Origin: an uncultured Bacteroidia bacterium | GTDB taxonomy: Bacteria; Bacteroidota; Bacteroidia; Bacteroidales; Prolixibacteraceae | Assembly: GCA_903923905.1 (NCBI GenBank) | Contig: CAIXZH010000008.1 | Location: forward strand, 1-61,968 | Length of the DNA: 61,968 bases | Direction: 5' to 3' | Shown here: piece by piece, positions 9,451 through 16,262 of the stretch | How positions within the stretch are numbered: the stretch's first letter is position 1 | How the letters are laid out: the number at the start of each line of letters is the position of its first letter | Made by a program: the position numbers and the translations under genes | The notes under the pieces: model-generated | The model's input: the letters and a program-made list of their open reading frames with translations, nothing else | Told to the model about the DNA's origin: nothing | Database searches by the model: none

Positions 9451-10812
9451 ATGAAGATACTCTTTTACATTACCAGTTTATTGTTATTCCCGCTTGTTGT
9501 TTTCTCATGCAATAACAAAAACAGTACAATACTTCCTCCCGTCACCGATCCGACAACCACCAATGTGGATACTTCTATTGTAAGGATGTTCAATAATACA
9601 CCGGTGATCTTGTGGATGGAAGCTGCTGCAAATTTTTCGAGGCTTGGAACTGCAGATCGGATGGCCGCTATTTTTCAAAAGATCGCTGATATGGGTGTAA
9701 AAGGGGTTGTTGTTGATGTTAAAGGGATTAGCGGTTTGGTAAGTTACAACTCTTCCATAGCCGGACAATTAAAGACATGGAACGGCTATACCCAGGCACC
9801 TGATTTCGATTATCTTCAAAATGTAATTACCGAGGCAAAAAAGAAGGGGCTCAAGGTTTTTGCTTCAATGAGTGTTTTTGGAGAAGGATTAAACTATGGC
9901 GGAACAAAATATGGTAAAGTTTTCTCGGATACTGCCTTTGCAAATATTCAAAGTCAGGTGATCTCGGTTTCAGGAGATGTCAAGAAGATCACTGATGTAT
10001 ATGCCTACGGAATGCTAAACGCTTTACAACCAGCTGCCCAGAATTATGAATTGTCACTGATTAAGGAGCTCATTACGAATTATAATATTGACGGATTTGT
10101 ACTCGACTATTGCCGCTATTACGATATTTGTGCCGATTTTTCTGATTATTCACTGAATGCGTTTAAGACCTGGGCCGGATTAGCCTCGGTCAAAACTACG
10201 GATATCGTGCAGTCATGGAAAGAGTCCAGCGGTGCAGTAGTTCCCGGCGTAACCGGAACTTACTACAAAAAATGGCTGGAGTTCAGGGCACAATCCATTC
10301 ATGATTTTATCTCAAAAGCCAGGAGTGCAGCTAAAGCCATCAAGCCAAAAATTGCATTCTGCTCCTATTCAGGGGCATGGTACGATTCCTATTATTATGT
10401 TGGGGTAAACTGGGCCAGCAACAAATACGATCCGTCAACCAACGGATATTCCTCATGGGCAACTTCCACCTACAAGAATACCGGAATTGCTGAGTTACTT
10501 GATATGTTTATGACCGGTGACTATACCTCGACACTTACCGGTGCAGGATGGTGGACAGTTCAGGGACAAATCGACGGGGCAAAAACGGTTTTGGAAAATG
10601 CCAATATCCACTTTGGCGCCGTTGATATGGGCAATACCGTATGGTCGAACCTTAAAAATATGGATGACGCAATTACCATGATCCTGCAGCAGAATAAAGG
10701 GATTATGCTCTTCGACCTGGTACACATCGATGATCCTTCCACCAATCAGTTCAATATACAGTTATACGATAATCTGAAACAAACAATCACTCAGGGTCTT
10801 GTGGGCAGATAA
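9451..10812 (+). CDS. GHL10 (family 10-like) glycoside hydrolase lipoprotein
   Basis: From the ATG at 9451 the product is 453 residues with a lipoprotein signal (lipobox VVFSC, Cys20) and a Ser/Thr/Pro-rich tether, so it is probably held on the outer surface. The body reads as a TIM barrel of the GHL10 (DUF187) family: VILWMEAAA at strand 1, GVKGVVVDVKG (83-93), GLKVFASMSVFGEG, and DGFVLDYCRYYD near residue 215, where GHL10 proteins keep acidic residues at strand ends. The extended frame beginning with TTG at 9406 overlaps the terminator and is not the real start. It sits directly after the SusC-SusD-surface-protein set, the slot usually taken by the surface endo-glycanase of such loci. Its substrate is unknown, and an endo-acting role is inference. 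Confidence 0.75.
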   Translation: MKILFYITSLLLFPLVVFSCNNKNSTILPPVTDPTTTNVDTSIVRMFNNTPVILWMEAAANFSRLGTADRMAAIFQKIADMGVKGVVVDVKGISGLVSYNSSIAGQLKTWNGYTQAPDFDYLQNVITEAKKKGLKVFASMSVFGEGLNYGGTKYGKVFSDTAFANIQSQVISVSGDVKKITDVYAYGMLNALQPAAQNYELSLIKELITNYNIDGFVLDYCRYYDICADFSDYSLNAFKTWAGLASVKTTDIVQSWKESSGAVVPGVTGTYYKKWLEFRAQSIHDFISKARSAAKAIKPKIAFCSYSGAWYDSYYYVGVNWASNKYDPSTNGYSSWATSTYKNTGIAELLDMFMTGDYTSTLTGAGWWTVQGQIDGAKTVLENANIHFGAVDMGNTVWSNLKNMDDAITMILQQNKGIMLFDLVHIDDPSTNQFNIQLYDNLKQTITQGLVGR

Positions 10813-10857
10813 GAAAATTACCGTGGTCATTTTATGAAATTTACATTATTAGAAAGC

Positions 10858-11949
10858 ATGGAAACACAAAACACACGTCGCGATTTCTTTAAAAAGGCCT
10901 CTCTGTCTGGGATTGCTGCAATGGCAGTTCCTATGATTGGGATGGCCGATAATTATACTTTGGATTTGCCTGTTTCATTTGATGGTAGCAAATTGATTGT
11001 ACCCCACGCTTCAGGTCTGAAAATTACTGGGACATTTTTGGATGAGATATCTCATGATATTCCTCACCAGAACTGGGGAGAAAAGGAGTGGGACCGCGAT
11101 TTTGCCCATATGAAGGCTATCGGGATTGATACGGTGATCCTGATCCGTTCGGGTTACCGTCGGTTCATGACTTACCCTTCTGCCTATCTGCTGAAAAAGC
11201 ATAACTGTTATATGCCCTCTGTCGACCTGGTAGAAATGTATCTGAGATTGTCAGACAAATACGGGATGAAGTTTTACTTTGGATTGTATGATTCGGGCAA
11301 ATACTGGGACACCGGTGATTTAAGCTGGGAAGTTGAGGACAACAAATATGTGATTGATGAAGTCTGGAAAAACTATGGCAGCAAATTCAAGAGTTTCCAG
11401 GGATGGTACATCAGCGGTGAAATCAGCCGCAAAACAAAGGGGGCGATTGGCGCCTTTCATGCGATGGGAAAGCAATGCAAAGAGGTTTCAAATGGTTTGC
11501 CGACCTTCATTTCACCCTGGATCGACGGGAAGAAGGCGGTCGAGGCGGCAGGAGGTAACCTGACCAAGGAGAACGCAGTTTCAGTCCAGGAGCACGAAAG
11601 GGAGTGGGGTGAAATTTTTGACGGGATCCACGATGTTGTTGATGCCTGCGCTTTCCAGGATGGTCATATCGATTATGACGAGCTGGATGCATTCTTTACG
11701 GTCAATAAAAAACTGGCTGACAAATACAAGATGCAATGCTGGACCAATGCAGAAACGTTCGACCGGGATATGCCCATTCGTTTTCTTCCAATCAAATTTG
11801 ATAAACTTCGCATGAAACTGGAGGCAGCAAAAAGAGCCGGATACGATAAGGGAATCACCTTTGAATTTTCCCATTTTATGAGTCCGCAATCTTCCTATCT
11901 TCAGGCCGGCCATTTATACAACCGGTACCGGGAGTATTTTGGAATTTAA
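10858..11949 (+). CDS. DUF4434-type TIM-barrel protein with Tat signal (first copy)
   Basis: The ATG at 10858 gives METQNTRRDFFKKASLSG, a twin-arginine signal at the usual distance from the start; the ATG at 10834 would add eight residues and is less likely. The 363-residue protein then shows EWDRDFAHMKAIGIDTVIL, KYGMKFYFGLYDSGKYW, FQGWYISGEISR, PTFISPW and CWTNAETFD, a TIM-barrel-like pattern of the DUF4434 family with Glu residues at likely strand ends (GWYISGE; NAETF). DUF4434 proteins are regarded as putative glycosidases of unknown specificity. Tat export implies folding before export to the periplasm. A second DUF4434 protein is encoded at 19054-20109; they share the plan but are clearly diverged. 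Confidence 0.72.
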   Translation: METQNTRRDFFKKASLSGIAAMAVPMIGMADNYTLDLPVSFDGSKLIVPHASGLKITGTFLDEISHDIPHQNWGEKEWDRDFAHMKAIGIDTVILIRSGYRRFMTYPSAYLLKKHNCYMPSVDLVEMYLRLSDKYGMKFYFGLYDSGKYWDTGDLSWEVEDNKYVIDEVWKNYGSKFKSFQGWYISGEISRKTKGAIGAFHAMGKQCKEVSNGLPTFISPWIDGKKAVEAAGGNLTKENAVSVQEHEREWGEIFDGIHDVVDACAFQDGHIDYDELDAFFTVNKKLADKYKMQCWTNAETFDRDMPIRFLPIKFDKLRMKLEAAKRAGYDKGITFEFSHFMSPQSSYLQAGHLYNRYREYFGI

Positions 11950-12040
11950 AAATTTGATTAACAGGAGAATCCAGTTATTAAATCCTTAACGGGATATCAG
12001 GATTAAATATAGAAATAAACACCTTAACCATCTGAATTCT

Positions 12041-13456
12041 ATGGCAATTAAAAATAAGAGTGAGAACATGCTTTATGTGATCTTCCTGGCAGCGGTAGCG
12101 GCTCTTGGAGGATTTCTTTTTGGGTATGATACTGCAGTTATATCGGGCACAATAGGGAGCGTAGCCACTCAATTTGGGTTAAATGATGTCAATACCGGCT
12201 GGTATGTTGGATGTGCACTGGTCGGTTCTATTTTTGGAGTTGCCATTGCCGGAAAACTGAGTGATTATTTCGGACGAAAAGGGGTTCTGATCTTTTCAGC
12301 CATCCTTTTTTCCGGTTCTGGAATCGGGTGTATGTTATCCGGCAGTGTTTCAGATCTAGTTCTTTACCGCATCATGGGAGGGGTTGGCATAGGTGTGGCT
12401 TCTGTAATATCTCCACTATATATCTCTGAAATTTCGGTCGCAAGGTTTCGCGGAACCCTGGTGTCTCTTTATCAACTGGCTATTACCGTTGGGTTTATGG
12501 GCGCATACCTGGTCAACTACGCAATCAGTGAATATGCGATTCATATGAAAGCACTCGGTATTGTAGGCGGATTTTGGGGCAAATACATCGTCACCGAAAC
12601 ATGGCGCGGAATGCTTGGAGCCGAATCTCTCCCTGCATTGCTCTTTTTCTGCATCCTGTTTTTTATCCCGGAAAGTCCAAGATGGCTTGTTCTTAAATCG
12701 AAAGAGTCCTCAGCGCTTAAAACACTGCGTCGTATTTATGGCTCCGAACAGGCTAACGAGCAGGTTGCCGATTTGAAAAACCTGGTTCAATCGGAAGAAA
12801 AATCGGATTGGAAAATTCTCTTCCAGCCCGGATTCAGAATTGCCCTTTTTATCGGGGTAAGTCTCGCAATTTTAGGTCAGTTTATGGGGGTCAATGCCGT
12901 TCTGTATTACGGACCTTCAATATTTCAGCAAACGGGACTTTCCGCCGGAGATTCCCTGTTTTATCAGGTAATCGTAGGATTGGTGAATTTTGGTTCAACG
13001 GTGCTGGCAATGGTGGTGATTGACAAAATCGGCCGGAAAAAGCTTGTCTATTACGGTGTTACAGGTATGATTATTTCCCTGATACTCATTGGATTTTATT
13101 TTACCATCAATAAGGCTTCAAACGTAATTCCGCCAATTACCTTACTCATACTCATTTTGGTTTATATATTTTCGTGTGCCATCTCAATTTGTGTGGTAAT
13201 CTGGGTATTGCTTTCCGAGATGTATCCGGCAAAAGTCCGCGGACTGGCGATGTCAGCAGCCGGCTTCTCACTCTGGATCGGAACATTCCTGATCGGACAG
13301 CTCACGCCCTGGCTGATGACCACCCTCTCATCTGCAGGAGTCTTCTGGCTTTTCGGGGTAATGTGTCTTCCATATTTATATATCACCTGGAAACTTGTTC
13401 CTGAAACAACCGGCAAATCGCTGGAAGATATTGAACGGATGTGGCTGAAGAAGTAA
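12041..13456 (+). CDS. MFS sugar porter (sugar:H+ symporter family)
   Basis: The 471-residue product has twelve predicted membrane segments and the sugar-porter signatures in order: GGFLFGYDTAVISGT in helix 1, DYFGRKG after helix 2, RIMGGVGIGVASVISPLYISE, RFRGTLVSLYQLAITVG, PESPRWLV at the end of the first half, then DKIGRKKLV, and the C-terminal PETTGKSLEDIE. These proteins carry monosaccharides across the inner membrane. Given its neighbours, GlcNAc, mannose or glucose are the likely cargoes; the residues visible do not decide. The start is the ATG at 12041. It is followed by an octamer repeat tract (13460-13508) and the SIS isomerase gene. Confidence 0.93.
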   Translation: MAIKNKSENMLYVIFLAAVAALGGFLFGYDTAVISGTIGSVATQFGLNDVNTGWYVGCALVGSIFGVAIAGKLSDYFGRKGVLIFSAILFSGSGIGCMLSGSVSDLVLYRIMGGVGIGVASVISPLYISEISVARFRGTLVSLYQLAITVGFMGAYLVNYAISEYAIHMKALGIVGGFWGKYIVTETWRGMLGAESLPALLFFCILFFIPESPRWLVLKSKESSALKTLRRIYGSEQANEQVADLKNLVQSEEKSDWKILFQPGFRIALFIGVSLAILGQFMGVNAVLYYGPSIFQQTGLSAGDSLFYQVIVGLVNFGSTVLAMVVIDKIGRKKLVYYGVTGMIISLILIGFYFTINKASNVIPPITLLILILVYIFSCAISICVVIWVLLSEMYPAKVRGLAMSAAGFSLWIGTFLIGQLTPWLMTTLSSAGVFWLFGVMCLPYLYITWKLVPETTGKSLEDIERMWLKK

Positions 13457-13459
13457 ATG

Positions 13460-13508
13460 GCTGATTAGGCTGTTAGTCTATTAGGCTATTAAGCTGTTAG
13501 GCTGTTAG
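13460..13508 (+). repeat. Imperfect octamer repeat tract, RCTRTTAG type
   Basis: After GCTGATTAG (13460-13468) come five 8-nt units: GCTGTTAG, TCTATTAG, GCTATTAA, GCTGTTAG, GCTGTTAG. The same kind of unit recurs at 35010-35032 and 49911-49966, each time directly behind a stop codon in this locus. No function is evident. Confidence 0.8.
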
Positions 13509-13551
13509 GTTTTTTGAATTTAAGACAAATTGATATTTAAAATAAACCCAT

Positions 13552-14604
13552 ATGAATAAGTTTCTAAACGAGATTGAAGAGCAACCGGATGCCTTAAGAG
13601 AGACATTGCATTTTTTCAGTGACGGTGAGGGACATAAAAGTCTGAATCGGGTGACTATGCTTTGGAAGTCAGGGATATACGATAAAATTATCTTCACAGG
13701 AATGGGAAGCTCCTATTTTATTGCCAATGCTGCAACCTGCCTGTTAAATCCTCAGAAAATAGCTTCATTCGCCATCAATGCCGGGGAATTGCTTCATTAT
13801 CAGTTTTCACTGCTGAATAAAAAGACGTTGCTGGTTTGCATATCCCAATCGGGAGAAAGTTATGAGGTTGTGAATATACTGGAACGATTGCCACTTGATG
13901 TAACCGTGATCGCAATCAGCAATGAAGCCGGAAGTACCCTTGCAAAAAAAGCACATGTCGCGTTACTCAGTCAGGCCGGCAAAGAGGATATGACCTCAAC
14001 CAAAACCTTTATCTCGACCTATTTGGTTGTTTATCTGCTATCCTTAACCTTTGGCGGGAAATTTGATCAAAACTCAGTACCAGAGGTCGAATCGACCATT
14101 CAATCGGTTTCGGATCTGCTGAATAACAGGAATCAATGGTTAGATGAAGCAGTCAGGATGATTGCACATACTCCATTCGTTCAGCTGGTTGCAAGGGGTA
14201 CTACTTTTGCCGCCGCACAACAGAGTGCGCTGATGCTAATGGAGGCAACCCGAAATCCGGCCTCAGCACTCTTGGGGGGAGAATTTCGGCATGGTCCGAT
14301 GGAGATGGTTAAGGAGGGATTCCGGGCGGTGGTATTTGCCCCTTCCGGGATAACCTACCTCCAAAGTATTTTGGCAGCAACTGATATCCTGAAATTCGGA
14401 GGAAAGGTACTACTGATTTCAGATCAGGATCCATCCGTCACCCACCATAATCTATTCACCCTAGTTATACCGTGCGCCAACGAACCATTGTTTGGGATTT
14501 TGTGTTTAATTCCAATGCAATTAATTGTCAATCAATGGTCAATAGAAGAGGAAAACGTACCTGGCAATTTCACACGCGGCGCAAAGGTGACAGCTGTGGA
14601 GTAG
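13552..14604 (+). CDS. SIS-domain sugar-phosphate isomerase / deaminase (GlmS-C/AgaS-like)
   Basis: The 350-residue cytoplasmic protein has two SIS domains. The first contains FTGMGSSYFIANAA and CISQSGESYEVVNIL, the phosphosugar-binding Ser-rich loop; the second contains ARGTTFAAAQQSALMLMEA and GGEFRHGPMEM, the Glu-x-x-His pair that acts in aldose-ketose isomerisation. It resembles the isomerase half of GlmS and the AgaS or FrlB group but lacks the glutaminase half, so it probably works in the breakdown direction, for example glucosamine 6-phosphate to fructose 6-phosphate plus ammonia. That would connect with the ROK kinases and the GlcNAc-releasing GH20 enzyme, though no deacetylase (NagA) is visible in the window. 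The ATG at 13552 is the first good start. Confidence 0.83.
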   Translation: MNKFLNEIEEQPDALRETLHFFSDGEGHKSLNRVTMLWKSGIYDKIIFTGMGSSYFIANAATCLLNPQKIASFAINAGELLHYQFSLLNKKTLLVCISQSGESYEVVNILERLPLDVTVIAISNEAGSTLAKKAHVALLSQAGKEDMTSTKTFISTYLVVYLLSLTFGGKFDQNSVPEVESTIQSVSDLLNNRNQWLDEAVRMIAHTPFVQLVARGTTFAAAQQSALMLMEATRNPASALLGGEFRHGPMEMVKEGFRAVVFAPSGITYLQSILAATDILKFGGKVLLISDQDPSVTHHNLFTLVIPCANEPLFGILCLIPMQLIVNQWSIEEENVPGNFTRGAKVTAVE

Positions 14605-14671
14605 AAATCAATCAGTAAAGGAGTTGCTTTTAACCGGATTGAGGATTATAGATTACTAATTCAGAAATTAC

Positions 14672-14679
14672 TATCTTTG
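14672..14679 (+). promoter_or_regulatory. Possible Bacteroidota -7 box (TATCTTTG)
   Basis: The sequence TATCTTTG fits the TAnnTTTG consensus and ends 4 bp before the ATG of the nucleotidyltransferase gene. No clear -33 TTTG lies at 19-21 bp, and the spacing would leave almost no leader, so this is weak evidence for a private promoter of the toxin-antitoxin pair. Confidence 0.25.
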
Positions 14680-14683
14680 AATC

Positions 14684-14974
14684 ATGATTACAAAAAATGA
14701 TATACTGACAAAGCTTAAAGAGTTGAAACCAGCTCTCTATAAAGATTTTGCAGTCAAGGAGATAGGTTTATTCGGATCTTTCTCTGATGAAACAAATTCT
14801 GAAAAGAGTGATATCGACTTGCTGGTTGAATTGGAAAGACCGATTGGATGGAAATTTTTCTCTCTTGAGCTTTACCTTGAAAATATTTTCAATCGCAAAA
14901 TTGATTTGGTAACCAAAAATGCATTAAAGGATCAGATTAAGGAAAATATTCTAAAGCAAATAAATTACGCTTAG
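14684..14974 (+). CDS. mntA: MNT-type nucleotidyltransferase antitoxin
   Basis: The 96-residue protein has the minimal nucleotidyltransferase fold: GLFGSFSDETNSEKSDIDLL with Gly-Ser at 31-32 and the metal-binding Asp43-x-Asp45, followed by LVELERPIGWKFFSLELYLENIF. It is the antitoxin partner in MNT/HEPN (MntA/HepT) modules, where MntA blocks the HEPN RNase by AMP transfer to a tyrosine next to the HEPN active site. The HEPN gene begins one base after the stop. The region looks more A/T-rich than the sugar genes on either side. The pair sits inside a run of catabolic genes, which suggests insertion by horizontal transfer. Confidence 0.9.
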   Translation: MITKNDILTKLKELKPALYKDFAVKEIGLFGSFSDETNSEKSDIDLLVELERPIGWKFFSLELYLENIFNRKIDLVTKNALKDQIKENILKQINYA

Positions 14975-14975
14975 G

Positions 14976-15335
14976 TTGAAAAAAGAGGAACGGAACTATT
15001 TAATGTATCTTGAGGACCTTCTACTCGCCATAAATAGAATTGGGGAATATACAGAAGGGCTTTCTTTTATCACCTTTAAAAGAGACTATAAGACTGTTGA
15101 CGCAGTGGTCAGAAATTTTGAAATTATCGGAGAAGCTGCAAAAAATCTGCCACCTGAAATCAAGGCAATCTATCCACAAGTTCCAAGGAATGAAATGTAT
15201 TTGTTGAGAAATAAGATATCTCATGAATATTTTGGGATTGATTATGAAATAATATGGGATGTTGCGATTCATTATCTGCCTGATAATAAAATACAAATAG
15301 AGAATATTCTGAAGATTGAAAATGAAAAACGATAA
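14976..15335 (+). CDS. hepT: HEPN (DUF86/HepT) ribonuclease toxin
   Basis: The 119-residue protein is all helical and carries the RNase motif Rx4HxY as Arg78, His83 and Tyr85 (RNKISHEYF). The Tyr is the residue expected to be AMP-modified by MntA. The TTG at 14976 gives the normal family start before YLEDLLLAI; the first in-frame ATG (15003) would remove nine residues of helix 1, so TTG is preferred. Its last 14 nt overlap the start of the ROK kinase gene, whose ATG lies at 15322, so toxin and kinase are likely translated from one message. All three key residues are present, so the toxin looks intact. Confidence 0.88.
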   Translation: MKKEERNYLMYLEDLLLAINRIGEYTEGLSFITFKRDYKTVDAVVRNFEIIGEAAKNLPPEIKAIYPQVPRNEMYLLRNKISHEYFGIDYEIIWDVAIHYLPDNKIQIENILKIENEKR

Positions 15336-16209
15336 AATTGCCATTGGCGTTGATATCGGCGGGACAAATATTAGGGCAGGGGCAGTTGCATTTGACGGCA
15401 GTATAATTGGCGATACGTTTTCTATTCCTATCAATGCCACAGATCCAAAAGAGCTGGTTTTCGGAAGAATTGCCAGTTCAATTTCAAGGGTGATCACCCA
15501 GAATGATTTGAAAATGGGTGATATTCGGGGCATTGGTTTGGGATGCACCGGTCCGCTCGATGTAAAAAGAGGTCTGATTCTTCAATGTCCAAACCTACCG
15601 ACCATGGATTTTTTCCCATTAAGGAGTTCGGTTGAAAAAGAGTTCGGTCTTCCGGTGTTCATGAATAATGATGCCAATGCCATGATGCTTGGAGAAGCTA
15701 TCTGGGGAGCTGGAAAAGGATCATCAAGTGTCCTGGGAATTACTTTGGGAACGGGCTTTGGCTGTGCGATAATACTGGACCAAAAAATCTGGATGGGTGC
15801 TACGGAGACTGCCGGTGAGATTTGGATTTCGCCCTACCGCGAAGGAATTATTGAAGAGATTGTTTCGGGTGCCGGCGTTGCTAAATTGTATGAAAAATTA
15901 AGTGGGCTTAAAGCTTCCTCCAAAGAGGTTGCAAACCTTGCATTTGAAGGTGATGCTTCAGCAAAACTGGCGTGGGAGGAATTTGGAAAAGCAACAGCCT
16001 TTGCACTCGCCTGGTCCATCAACCTGGTTGATCCTGAAATTGTGATTATTGGCGGTTCAATCGCGAATGCAATGCCGCTGTTTTACCCTTCGCTACATGA
16101 TTCACTGGTTAAAAATATCTGTCCGATTCCTGTTCAGAATCTTAAAATAGTTAAGGCTCAGCTTGGTGATGCCGCAGGATTTATAGGGGCTGCAGCTTTG
16201 GTCTTTTAA
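15322..16209 (+). CDS. ROK-family sugar kinase (first copy)
   Basis: From the ATG at 15322 the product is 295 residues. It has the ATP-binding start IAIGVDIGGTNIRAG (7-20), GLGCTGPLD, the catalytic Asp117 in NNDANAMMLGE, and ITLGTGFGCAI for the second phosphate loop. No helix-turn-helix precedes the kinase fold, so it is an enzyme and not a NagC-type repressor. The zinc loop of most ROK proteins (His and CxCGxxGC) is absent: after TAGEIW (163-168) the chain runs ISPYREG straight into SGAG. Likely substrates are GlcNAc, ManNAc, glucose or mannose. The gene overlaps the HEPN toxin by 14 nt, and its stop falls at the start of the extended GH2 frame. Confidence 0.87.
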   Translation: MKNDKIAIGVDIGGTNIRAGAVAFDGSIIGDTFSIPINATDPKELVFGRIASSISRVITQNDLKMGDIRGIGLGCTGPLDVKRGLILQCPNLPTMDFFPLRSSVEKEFGLPVFMNNDANAMMLGEAIWGAGKGSSSVLGITLGTGFGCAIILDQKIWMGATETAGEIWISPYREGIIEEIVSGAGVAKLYEKLSGLKASSKEVANLAFEGDASAKLAWEEFGKATAFALAWSINLVDPEIVIIGGSIANAMPLFYPSLHDSLVKNICPIPVQNLKIVKAQLGDAAGFIGAAALVF

Positions 16210-16262
16210 TGCTTCAAATTGAGGTTCTTACCAGTATTACCCAAATTCTGATTAATTTTAAA

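Noticed and set aside
15322-16209. NagC-type ROK repressor
   Set aside because: The protein starts directly with the ATP-binding strand and has no helix-turn-helix; the same holds for 24728-25666.
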